From assembly GCF_030345075.1 (NCBI RefSeq), contig NZ_CP128361.1, positions 5,146,001-5,210,000 on the forward strand: a stretch of 64,000 bases of DNA. The letters are read 5' to 3'. The notes under the pieces are model-generated. The model searched no databases and was not told the origin of the DNA. It was given only the letters and a program-made list of their open reading frames with translations. Source of the stretch: Solwaraspora sp. WMMA2065. GTDB lineage: Bacteria > Actinomycetota > Actinomycetes > Mycobacteriales > Micromonosporaceae. Positions 1-12,000 of this stretch are shown piece after piece; within the stretch, counting starts at the first letter, position 1, and every line of letters begins with the position of its first letter. A program made the translations under genes and the position numbers.

Positions 1-3000
1 TCCACACCGGGTTCGACGTCCACACCGGCTGCGTCGTCCACACCGGCTGCGACGTCGACACCCGGGCCGGTCCAGACCGGAGCCCAGACGACTGCCCAGG
101 CAACAGCGGCGTCGACGGCCGGTGGCAACACCACGGCTGCTCCCCAGAGCTCGTTGACCGGCACCACCTCGGCACCGGTCCGGCCACCGGCACCGGTTGC
201 CGGACCTGCCGCCGGACCCTCCGCCGGGTCGGTCAGCTTCGGGCCGGCTGTCGCCGCACCGGCCGCACCGGCCGTACCGGCTCAGCCCGGCCAGTCGGTC
301 GGCATCCCGCCCGGGACCACCACCACGGCGCCGCCGCCGGCCGCGACCACCGGCGGGCCGGACCAGCCGTCCGGCCCGGCGCCCCGGCAACCATCCTCCG
401 GCACCACCGTCGACCCGCAGACCCTGCAGCGGTCGGCCGGCCCTACCGGCACCGGTACGCACAGTTGGCAGCTGGACCCGGTCCAGGTCGACGGCGATCC
501 GAACAGCGCGGACGCTGACCAGGCGCTCATCGACGCGTCCCGGGCCCTGGCCGACGCCGTTACGGGTGCGGTGACCCGGCACCAGCAGCAGGCCACTCCC
601 GGCGAACAGATCTCGATGGGTAAACGGCCGGGCGTGGTCGGCGCGTTGATGACCCGCAGCGGGCAGCTCAACACACACAGCAGCATGACCGCCGACCAGA
701 GCACCGACCCGGCCACCCAGCCGACGCCGCACCCGCTGGTCGAGACAGTGCTCGCCGAGGTCGCTCAGCAGGTCAGCCGGGTCGGCAGCGGGCACGGGCG
801 GTGCGCCGAGGTCGCCCTGGTGTCCGATGTGGTCTACCAGTTGGAACGGCAGTGGCAGGATGCCGGCCGGATCGGCGATTTCGACGCGTACGCCCGATCG
901 GAGCTGGCCGGGGCGCGGATCGTCACCCACCAGTTCCGCCGCGCCCAGGACGTCGACGTGGTGTACGAACGCGGCGACTACCGACCACCCTGCCGGTCGT
1001 GCGGGCCGATGTTGGAAATACTCGGCGTCACCCCGGTGGTGGACACCGAACGGATGCCCGGCCCGGCCGTACCGCCGGATTCCGGCGCGTTGGGCGACGG
1101 CCGGGCGCTGCCGGAAACCAGACCAACCGGCGACGGGCAGGGTCTCGTACCACCGGATCCCGCCGACCAGCAGGCGTTGACCGACGAGGTGCCGGTCGGG
1201 CCGGACGGCCACCCGGCCCGGCACCCCGACCCGCGCGGCGGCCGCTGGCCGGAGCTGGTCAACGATGGCGGCCCGGCCAACCCCGGTCGCGGCACCAACT
1301 GCGCCGACGTCGGCCTGTCCGTCCTCGCCACCTGGTACGGCGACCCACAGGTCGCGGCGGCGACCGGTGCGTCGGTGACCGCCGAGCCGGACAGCACCCG
1401 ACGTCAGGAACAGTGGCTGGGTGCGTCCTTCGCGCCTGCCGGCCGTGGGCCGGCCGGCTTGGACGCGGTCGCCGACCAGCTGCGGCGTGCCGGCCCCGGA
1501 TCCGCCGCGCTGATCATCACCAGCTGGACCGCCGCGGCCGGCGGCGGAGCGCACACCTGGAACGCCGTCAACCACGACGGGCAGATCATCTGGATCGATG
1601 CGCAGAGCCGGCAGGTTTCCGACACCGCGCCGATCTACGGCAGCGAGGTCGACGGGGTCTGGTCGATCGTCCTCGACGCCGACGGCAATCCGGTGCCGGC
1701 CGACGGCCCGCAGACGACTGCGGTGTCGACGACCGGGGCGACCAGTGAAGCGGAGTACCTGGATGCGTTGACCGAGCCCGACCGGGCCACGCTGCTCGCC
1801 GAGCTGGCCGCCGCCCAGGTCGACGCCGACACGATCCTTGCCGAACTGGGGGCGATCGGCGACCGGCTCAACACCGATCTTGGCCTGGCTGGCACCGACG
1901 CGCTGACCCCGCTGGGCAGCGAGTACCGGGTCAAAGGGGCCGAGTCGCTGGCCCGCAAGTTCAGCACCGACTTCGAGCCGAAGGGCTATTCCCTCCCGGA
2001 GGCGCTCGCCGAGATCAACGACGTGGTGCGGTTCTCCGTACGGGCACCGGAGACCGACGCGTACGGGCCGGCGGTCGCGGGAGTGCTCGACGCGTTGACC
2101 GCCAGCGGCCACCAGGTGACCGACGTCAAAAGCTTCTGGCACACCGGTAACCGGTTCTTCGGGCTGAACTGCACCCTCGTCACGCCCACCGGCCGAACAT
2201 TCGAGGTGCAGTTCCCCACCGCCACCAGCTGGGCGATCGGCAAGGAGACACACGGCCCGTACGAAGTGATGCGCGACCCGGCGTGGACCCCGGCCGACCG
2301 GATGCACGCCTTCCTCGACATCCTCGCCGTCAACAAGGCGCACGACATCGCCGGCCGGATGCCGGGTGGCATGCCGGTGCTGACCGAGCGGTACGGCCCC
2401 CCGAAGGACACCAGCTTCGCCAAGTGGATCGGCAAACAGGACCAGGCCGGCCTGCGGCAGGACTACGTCGACTGGCTGGCCGCCGACCCGAGTCGCAGCT
2501 TCCGGCAGGAGTTGGCTGCGCGAGGATTGGACCCATCCGACCTGCCCGGATTCGATCCCGATGCGATAGGAAGCACAGATGCCGACCCTGACCTTTCGCT
2601 ACCACCTGCTGTATCGGACGGACGACCAGACCCAGCCGCCGGTCAACCTGATAGCGGTGGCGGCCGGCACCGGGCCGACGCAGGCGGTGATCTGGGACCG
2701 TCCGACGTCGAGGTGGGGCTTCCGACCGGACGTGGCGGCGTCGATCCTGTACGCCGACCCGGAGCGCCACAGCGTCCGGGCAGTGGACCGGGCGACGGCG
2801 GAGTCGGCGACCCATCACTTCACGACGGTCCCGTTGCCGAGCGAGCCGGAGCTGACCCGGATTTGCCAGGAGGCCAGCCGATAACTAGCGGCCCTGCTGC
2901 GGATACGACGAGCTATCTCGATCGGCTGTCCGAAGCCGAGCGGCAGGAGCTGGAGCATGGCGTGGCGGCTGCGGGGGAGAGCGCGCAGGCGATCCAGGCA

Positions 3001-6000
3001 ACGCTGGACGACGTCCTCGTCGGGCTACAAATGATGGGTGACCTGACCGGTGTGCAGGAACTCAGGCTGCTCGGGACCGAGTATCGGGTCAAGGATCCGG
3101 AGTCGCTGGCCAGAAAATTCGTGACAGAGCACCGCCCTGTTGGCGATGACATACCAGCCGCGCTCGCCGTGATCAACGACGTCGTCCGCTTCTCCGTGCA
3201 GAGCCCCGCTGGGCCCGCCTACGGTACCGCGGTCGACCGTGTCCTCAGCGGCCTTGAGTCGGCTCATCATCAAGTGGTGACCGGCAAGGTCTTCTGGCAT
3301 CTCGGCAACAGATTCTACGGCCTCAACGTCACTCTTCGATCGTCTGAGGGTCAGCTGTACGAGATTCAGTTTCCGACCGAGGCGAGCTGGCGAGTCGGAA
3401 AAGCGACTCACGGATTGTATGAGGTGCTGCGGGACAGGGACTCTCATTCGGCTGATCGCGTCAACGCTTTCCTCGACATTCTCGCGCTGAACAAGGCTGC
3501 CGGACTGGCCGACAGGCTACCCGGTGGCCTCGATGTTCTGGCAGACCGGTTCGGGCCGGCGCAGTTCAATGGACTTGCGGCGTGGCTAGGCAAGCTCGAC
3601 TCAGGTACGGCTCCGGACAACACTGTTCGGCAGGGCTATGGCGAGTGGCTCACTACAACTCAACAGACTCTCGTCGACGTGCTTACGGCTCGGGGACTTG
3701 ATTACACTGACGTGCCCGGATTCGGGCTGGACCGGAGAGGTGATGTGGGTGGCGGACTTGGAGTTCCAGTACTTCCTGCTGTACCACCCGACACGTCCGT
3801 CGGACCACCCGGCGAACGTGATCGCCCTAGCGAACCATCCGGGCCCGACGATGGCGGTGACCTGGGATCGACAGACCGCCAAGTGGAGTTGCCAGCCGGA
3901 CGTCGCGATAGCAGTGCTGTTCGTGAACCAGGAGCGCAACAACTTTCGAGGAGTGGACCGGGCGACGGCGGAGTCGGTGACGCATCACTTCACGACGGTC
4001 CCGTTGCCGAGCGAAACGGAGTTGACCCGGATCTGCCAGGAGGCCAGCGGGACCTGACGGCTTCTCTCGTCGCAAGCGACCCTTCGTCCGATTCAGCCGG
4101 GAGTTTAGAGCCGATCCCCTACCTGGACAGCCTTTCGACTAGCGACCGGGAGCTCCTGGCCACGGCTCTGCTTGCTGCTCGCCAAGACGCCGATATTGTA
4201 CTTGCAGACCTGGTTGAGGCGGCTGCCGAGGCCGGCGCGGAGATTGGACTCGTCGGGCCGGAGATGCTTACGCCAGTAGGTCTCGAGCATCGGGTGAAGC
4301 ATGCTGAGTCATTGGCGCGGAAGTTCAAGGTGGAATTTGAGCCTATCGGGCTTGATCTGCAAGGGGCGCTCGGCAAGGTCGGTGATCTAGTTCGATTTTC
4401 GCTCCTGGCGCCAGAGCGACATTATGGCTCGGCGGTCAATGAGACGTTGGATGGCCTGGTTGGCCGGGGATACGAGGTTCAACAGGTCAAGTCCTACTGG
4501 AATCCGGGGAACAGGTTCTATGGGCTGAACAGCGTTCTTGTATCTCCCAGTGGTCGCGTATTCGAGATCCAGTTTCCGACAAAGCGAAGCTGGCTAGTTG
4601 GTAAGCAGACCCACGGTTGGTACGAGGTCGTCCGAGATCCTGTTCGGTCGTCCGAGAGTAGGGTTGAAGCGTTTCTGAGTATTTTAATAATGAACAAATC
4701 GACTGGGCTGTCGTCGCAACTTCCGGTCGGCCTGAAACTGATTTCTGAAACTTACGAAAATTCGATCCAAGATGGATTTGCAAAATGGATAAGTGATTCT
4801 AGGCGGCGCAACGTTGCCAGTGATTTCGCGATATGGTTGAATGAGCAAGGAATCACCTTTTCGGAGTTTGCTGGCCGTCTCGGTCTCGATCAGGTGGACT
4901 TCGTGGGACTTGCCGATCAGATAGCGCAAGGGAGGGTTTCGGCTGACTATGACATTCATCTACTATCTGATGTACCCGCCAGGGGAGCTGGATGGGACTC
5001 CGGCGAACGTGCTCGCGCTGGCTCAGGAGCGCGGACCGGTGCAGGCCGTGATCTGGGATCGCCCGACGCAGAGGTGGAACTTCCGTCCGGACGTAGCAGC
5101 GGCGTTTCTCTATTCGACGCCGGACCTGGAGCAGACCAGGCTCGTCGATCGGGTGATGGCGGAGTCGGTGACGCATCACTTCACGGCGGTGCCGTTGCCG
5201 AGCGAGGCGGAGTTGACCCGGATCTGCCGGGAGGCCAGCCCGACCTGACCGGCACCCGGCCGGTGTCCGGTGAGGGCCGCGATACCGCGTCAACAAGCCT
5301 GGCGTCGGCGAATGCCGCAGGTGAGTCGTCGACATTGCCGGAGCAGGGAGGGGTAGTCGATGACCGAGGACGAGGCCAGAGCACTGATCAGCAGACTGCT
5401 GGGCAGCAGGAACCCGATCGAGATGTATCCGTTCGAGTTCGGCTGGCTGGTCCGGGAGGAGTTGTCGACCCAGGAACGGCAAGCCGGGATGCACATCGGT
5501 CAGGGGAGCTTCATCGTGGACCTGACGGGCGTGGTGACCGCCCAGCCGAGCCTGCCGGCGACGGTGGTGGTCGAGGAGTACGCGGCAGAGCGTCGGCAGG
5601 GCCCGATCTCGGGTCGGCAGGTGTGGCCGGAGCCGGGCCCGCCACCGGAGTAGCCGACCGGGCCGTACCCGTGGCGGGCGGCGATGCGCCGCTGGCCGGC
5701 TCGCGGCCGGTTGGTCCGTTGAATTTGGCGCCGTTGGAGGATGTGGTTTTTCAGGCTGATCTTGAGGCGGTGTTGTGGTCGGGTGGTGGGTTTGTGGTGG
5801 GTGCGGATCCGTCGTCGCATCCGTTTGGTGGGTTGGTGAATGATGGTGGTCCGGGGCGGTCGGGTCGTGGCAACAATTGTATGGATTGTTCGTTGGCGGG
5901 GTTGTCGACGTTTCTGGGTCGGCCGATGGTGTCGCTACCACGCTGGCCGGACATCCTGCCGGACGGCGCCGTCGACCGGCAGACCGGCGAGGCGGCCGGT

Positions 6001-9000
6001 GTCGACCGCGCCGAGGCGTGGCTGGGCGGGGAATGGGTCGGTCCGCCGGCTGACCTGCCCGGTGTGCCGCAGAAGCGGGCGGTGGCGGTCGCCCGTCAGT
6101 ACGCGCAGTTGCAGGATCGGGTGGCGGCGGCCGGGCCGGGCAGCGCCGCCCTGGTTGTCGCCGACTGGCTCAGTGTGGACGAGCGTACCGGGCAGGTGCA
6201 GGTCGACGCTGACGGCAACGCCCTGGCTGACGGCTCGCACGCGTTCCTGATCGTCTACCCGCATGGGGCCGATCGCCCGGTGTGGTGGGATCCGCAGGAC
6301 GGCCAGACGTGGCCGGTGCCGCCGACGCACGTCGTCGCCGCCACTCACACGTTGTGGTCGATGGACGCGCCGGCAGCAGGTGGAGGGACCAACAGTGACT
6401 CGGGACGAAGCGCAGGAGCTGATCCAACGGCTGGTCGGGACGCCGAACCGGATGGCGCTGCACGAGTTCGAGTTCGGCTGGCTGGCGCAGGAGATCCTGA
6501 GTCCACAGGAACGCGGCACGGGGATGCGGGTCGGCCTGGGGAGCTACATCATCGACCGGGACGGGACGGTGACGGTGCACGGGAGTCTGCCCGTACCGGT
6601 GACGATCAGCCGGTACGCGGCGGAGCGTCGGCAGGGGCGGATCTCGGGTCGGCAGGTGTGGCCGGAGACGGAGGCGTCGGCGACGGAGTAGCTGGCGGAG
6701 CCGCCGGAGTAACTGACGGAACCTCCGGTGTAGTCGCCGACACCGATGAATTGTCGGGTCCGCGTCCGGTTGGTCCGTTGAATTTGGCGCCGTTGGAGGA
6801 TGTGGTTTTTCAGGCTGATCTTGAGGCGGTGTTGTGGTCGGGTGGTGGGTTTGTGGTGGGTGCGGATCCGTCGTCGCATCCGTTTGGTGGGTTGGTGAAT
6901 GATGGTGGTCCGGGGCGGTCGGGTCGTGGCAACAATTGTATGGATTGTTCGTTGGCGGGGTTGTCGACGTTTCTGGGTCGGCCGATGGTGTCGCTACCGC
7001 GCTGGCCGGACCGGGCAGGCGACGGGACGATCGACCGGGTCACGGGTGAGGCCGACGGGATCAGCCGGGCCGAGGAGTGGTTGGGCGGGGAGTGGGTCGG
7101 TCCGCCGGCGGACCTGCCGGGGGCACCGGCGGACCGGGTGGCGGCGGTCGCCGAGCAGTACGCGCAGCTGCAGCAGCGGGTAGCGGCGGCCGGCCCAGGT
7201 AGTGCAGCCCTGGTCGTCGCCGACTGGCTGAGCTTCGACCAGGACACCGGACGGCTGCACCTGGACGCCGACGGAAACGCGCAGGCAGCCGGCTCGCACG
7301 CGTTCCTGATCGTCTACCCGTACGGGGCCGACGGGCCGGTGTGGTGGGATCCGCAGTACGGCGGAACCGCGACGCAGCCGCCCGCCGAGTACCTGGCGGC
7401 GACGCACACCTTGTGGTCGATGGACGCGCCGACGACACGGGGAAGGACCAACAGTGACTCGGGACGACGCGCAGGAGCTGATCCAGCGGCTGGTCGGGAC
7501 GCCGAACCGGATGGCTCTCCACGAGTTCGAGTTCGGCTGGGTGGCGAGGGAGATCCTCTCGGAAACGGAACGCACCCAGGGGCTGGGTCTGGGCCAGGGG
7601 AACTGGGTGATCGACCACGACGGGACGGTGACGGCCCACCGGAGCATGCCGCCTTCGATCATCATGCAGGAGTACGCGGCGGCCCGCCGGGCGGGCCGGA
7701 CGACCGGCCGCCAGGTGTGGCCGCTGACGGACGAGCCGGAGCCGAACCACTAGCCGCCGCCGGGCCGGACGGGTCGCTCAGCGCCGCGCCGGACGGACTG
7801 GTCAGCGCCGCCGCCGGGACGACCTTCGGGGGCGCGCTGCACGACGCCGACCCGGTCGCGGTCACCGCGGCGGTACGCGACGCGCTCGACACCGGACTGC
7901 TGCCGGCCGGTGCGGTCGCCGACCCGGACGCCGGCACGGTCACCCTCGACACCTCAGCCGGGCCGGTGACCGTCACGCTCGCCGTGACCTCGCTGCCGCC
8001 CGACACGACGGTGGCCCCCGTCGCCACCATCGCGACGCACGCCGACGGGGCGACCGTACGGGTGTCCGACCGGGCCTCCACCGACCATGTCCGGCGGGCC
8101 GTCGCCGCCGCACTGGCCGAAGTAGACGCCATCGCCCAGGAGCGGGCCGACGGGTTGCGTACCGATGCGACGACGGCGCTCGCCGAAGGGTCCCGGCCCG
8201 AGGGTGACGGGCAGCGGCACCTGACCGCGCGGGACATCGGGCGGCTGGCCGAGCTGCGTACCGTCGCCGACCAGTTGGCGCAGGCCGGCACCGGCCGGCA
8301 CGCCGACCCGGCCCAGGTAGCCCAGCTGCACGCCGAAGCGGTCGGCCTGCTGATCAGCAGTGGGCTGTTGGAGCCGTACCCGGGGCACCGGGTGCACAGC
8401 CTGGTGCCGAACGTACCGGTGGTCGGGACGGCCGCCACGGACGCCCGGTTCGCTGCCGTCCGTACCCAGTTGGGGCCGGCCTTCGCGGACCTCGCCGGGC
8501 TGCTCACGGCCGCCCGCGACCGACCCGGCCTGGCCGACGAGATCCGGGTCGTCCAGGCCGACGTACGGGCGGCGGCCCGCCAGTGGGCCGCGCAGGCGAC
8601 CGCCGCCCGCGACCGGGCGGACCTGGCGTTGACCGACCGGGTCGACGCCGCGCTCGACGCCGACCCGCAGCACGTCTTCGACCGGCTGGTCATCGGCGGC
8701 GGCTGGGCGGCCACGGCCGACTTCGCCACCCTCGACGCGCCGCCGGACACCGGGGACGGCCTGCCGCCGGTGCTGGCGGTGTCGCAGGGCCACGACCCGT
8801 GGGCGGATCGGCAGCAGCTGCTGATGGGGCAGGTCCCCACCGAGTTGGAGATCCCCGGCCTGCCGTTCCAGCCGGCGGACTTCGCCGACGAAGGCACCCA
8901 GTTTGCCCTCTCCAGTGACTTCGCTGCGGCGGTCGGCGCGGCCCGCGCGTACACCGGGATGCCCAGCTACCAGGGCACCGCGACCGCGATTACCCCCCGC

Positions 9001-12000
9001 CCGACCAGCGCCGACGCTGCGGCCGGTTGGCCGGATGGCGCGAACTACCGGGTGACGATCGGCGAGCGCGGTTTCTACGCCGCCACCGTGGACATCGCCG
9101 CCGGTCCGGGCCCGGCGCGGGTGCCGGCCGCGCCGGCGTCGACAACCGGCCGGTACGTCGACCCGGCGACCGGCTACCAGGTCGACCTCTCCGGTCCGGT
9201 GCCGGTGTTCCGGGACCCGACCGGCGTGGCCGTCGACCCGGCGACGCTGCCCGCCCCGGTCCGTACGGTCCTCGGCGGCACCGACACCGACATCCTGACC
9301 GGCACGGGTACCAGCCAGGATGACCCGCCGCTGCTGGCTGACACCGCCGGCCGGCTCACCGATCTGCTGGTGGTCGATCCGGACAGCGGGTACGCCGTCG
9401 ACCGGACGTCCGGCACGCCGTACGGGCCGGACGGCTCCCCGGTCGACCCGGCGGCGCTGCCGGCCGGTGCCGCCCAGCGGCTCGGCTTCGACGCCGATGG
9501 CCGGTTTACCGACCCTCGGCCAGCGCGCCCCCGGGTCGACTTCGGTGGGCAGAACCTGGCCGACGCGTACCAGCCAGGTGACCGGGTGCTGGTGTTCGGC
9601 GCGGGTGCCTCCGGGGCCTGGGACATCGAGCAGGCCGCCGCGTCACCGGCGGCCACCATCGACTGGTCGGCCCGCGCGGTCGGGCTGCCGCCGGCCGACC
9701 GCACCGGTGACCCGGCCCGGGACGCCGAGTTGCGGTTCCAGCGCAGCTTCTCCGGCGGCTACAACCGCCGCAACACGTTGCCCGAGGTCGGCGCGTACGA
9801 CGTGGCCGCCACCGATAGCCGGATCAGCCAGTCGCTGCGCGAGATCGTCTCCGCCCGGCACACTGTGGACGGTACGTTCCTGGTCGACTTCACTGACGGC
9901 ACCCGCCACGAGTACGACCGGATGGTCCTCTCCATCGGCCAGGCCCCCGAATACCCGGGCGGGGTCGCCGCCCTCGCCAGCACACTGGAGTTGCGCCCGC
10001 TGCACGGGCCGGCGACCACCCGTGGCGGCAGCCACGACATTCTCGGCCTGTCCGACGCCTCCGGCCAGCTGCGGATCCTTGGTGCCGCCGCGGTGGCCCG
10101 CCCGCTCATTCTGTCGCTCGGCGAGTTCCGGCAATCGGTGGAGTCCGAGCTGGGCAAACTGGCCGCAGCGCTGCCCGACGACTCACGCAACATCCCGCCA
10201 AGTATCCGGTTCCACGCCCAGCGGATCGCCGAGGCGAACCGGAGCTCGCCACCACCCCGGTCACACCTGGCCGAAGTCGACGTACCCACCCCGCCAGGCG
10301 ATGTCGGGGTCGAGCCAGGGCAGCGGCCCGTGCTCGGCGGTGATCCGCTCGGCGATCTCCGGAACGTAGACGTCGATCGGGTCCTGCCCACCGACGGCGT
10401 CGAAGCCGGCACCGTAGGGGACGAGTTTGGCGCGGTTGCGCGCGAAGTAGACGAACCGCAGGTCGGGCAGGACCCGGGGGGCGAGTTCGGCGAACAGTTC
10501 GGCACCCACCGGGGTGATGCCGCAGTTGACCAGGCCCAACCAGCGGAGTTGGCGCAGGTACGGGGAGGCCAGCAGGGTGCGCAGTCCGTCGTCGCCGATC
10601 GGGTTGTTGTTCAGTCCGAGGCTGGTGAGTCGGGCCAGCAGCGGGCTCGCGGCGATCGGGCCGATCAGGTCCGGATCGACGTGGGTGAGCCAGACGTGGC
10701 GGACCGGAACCCGGCGGTAGATCTCCGCGCCCCGGTCGAGGAAATCGGCCCCCGGCAGCTTGACGAACTCGGCGAATCCGCGCCGGACGAGCCAGTTGGT
10801 GACCAGACCGGCGACGGGCGCGCCGAGTCGGGGAGTCAGCCGGTGGCTGAGCGCGGCGGCCCGATCGGACAATTCAGGATCGACCGGGGTGCCGGCGACG
10901 ACGGCCAGGTCGCAGGCGATCTCGGCGCGGATCAGCTCGGCGTGGTCGGGGTCGGTGGGTTCGATGGCGTCGGCGTAGCGCAGCCGCAGGTCCATGTCGT
11001 CGGGGTTGGCGAGGATGGCGGCGTACAGGGTGTCGCTGACGGTGGGCCGGGCGTCGCTGGCGTCGGACATGACCGCAGCGTATCGACGCCACCCACGACG
11101 ACCAGTGAGGTGCCGGGCGATGACGGAGGACGACGCGCAGCAACTGATCGAACGGCTGGTCGGGACGGCGAATCCGATCGAGCTGCATCCGTTCGAGTTC
11201 GGCTGGCTGGCGAAGGAGACACCGTCGACCGAACAGCGGGCGACGGGGGCGCACGTCGGGATGGGCTGCTACATCATCGACCAGTCGGGGACGGTGACGG
11301 TGCACGGCAGCCTGCCGATACCGGTGGTCATGAAGCAGTACGCGGCGGCGAGGCGGCAGGGCCGGATCAGCGGGCACCAGATCTGGCCGCGAGTCGCGAC
11401 GGTGGACCAGCCGATCCCCGGCTGACCCGGATCCGGGCGCTGACGGCCCGCTACACCGCCGCCGACCCGCCGACCCGGGTGGCGCTGCGCGCCGAGATCG
11501 GCGTACTCGTCGACCAGCTCGGCCTGACCGGCGGCACCCCGCAGGCGTACGCGCGGTGGGCGCAGCTGCCGCCGGACCTGGCGAACCTGCTGCTGCGGCT
11601 CACCTCGCCGGCGCTCGCCCCGGAGACCGTCCTGGCTGTGCTCGGCGCGGACCCGGCGACGCTGACCGAGCCGCAACGCGCCCAGCAGCGCGACTACCGG
11701 GCCCGGCTGGTCCACAACGGGTACGTTCCGTACGCGCCGCAGCTCACCGAGCAGCTGCACCGGCTCGCCGTCGACGCCGAGCAGGGCCAACGGAGCCTGC
11801 CGACGCTGCCGGCCTCCGCCGGTCAGGTGATCGGGCTGCGCGCCGATCAGCTCGCCCAACTGCAGGCCGTCGATCCGGAGCTGGCTGCGCGGATCGCCCG
11901 CGACGGGGTGTACGTCGACCTGACCGGCCAGGTCGACATCGGCCCGTACGTGTTGGCGAACGCGCCGCATGTCGACGTTGGCGGCGTACACCCGGGTTTC

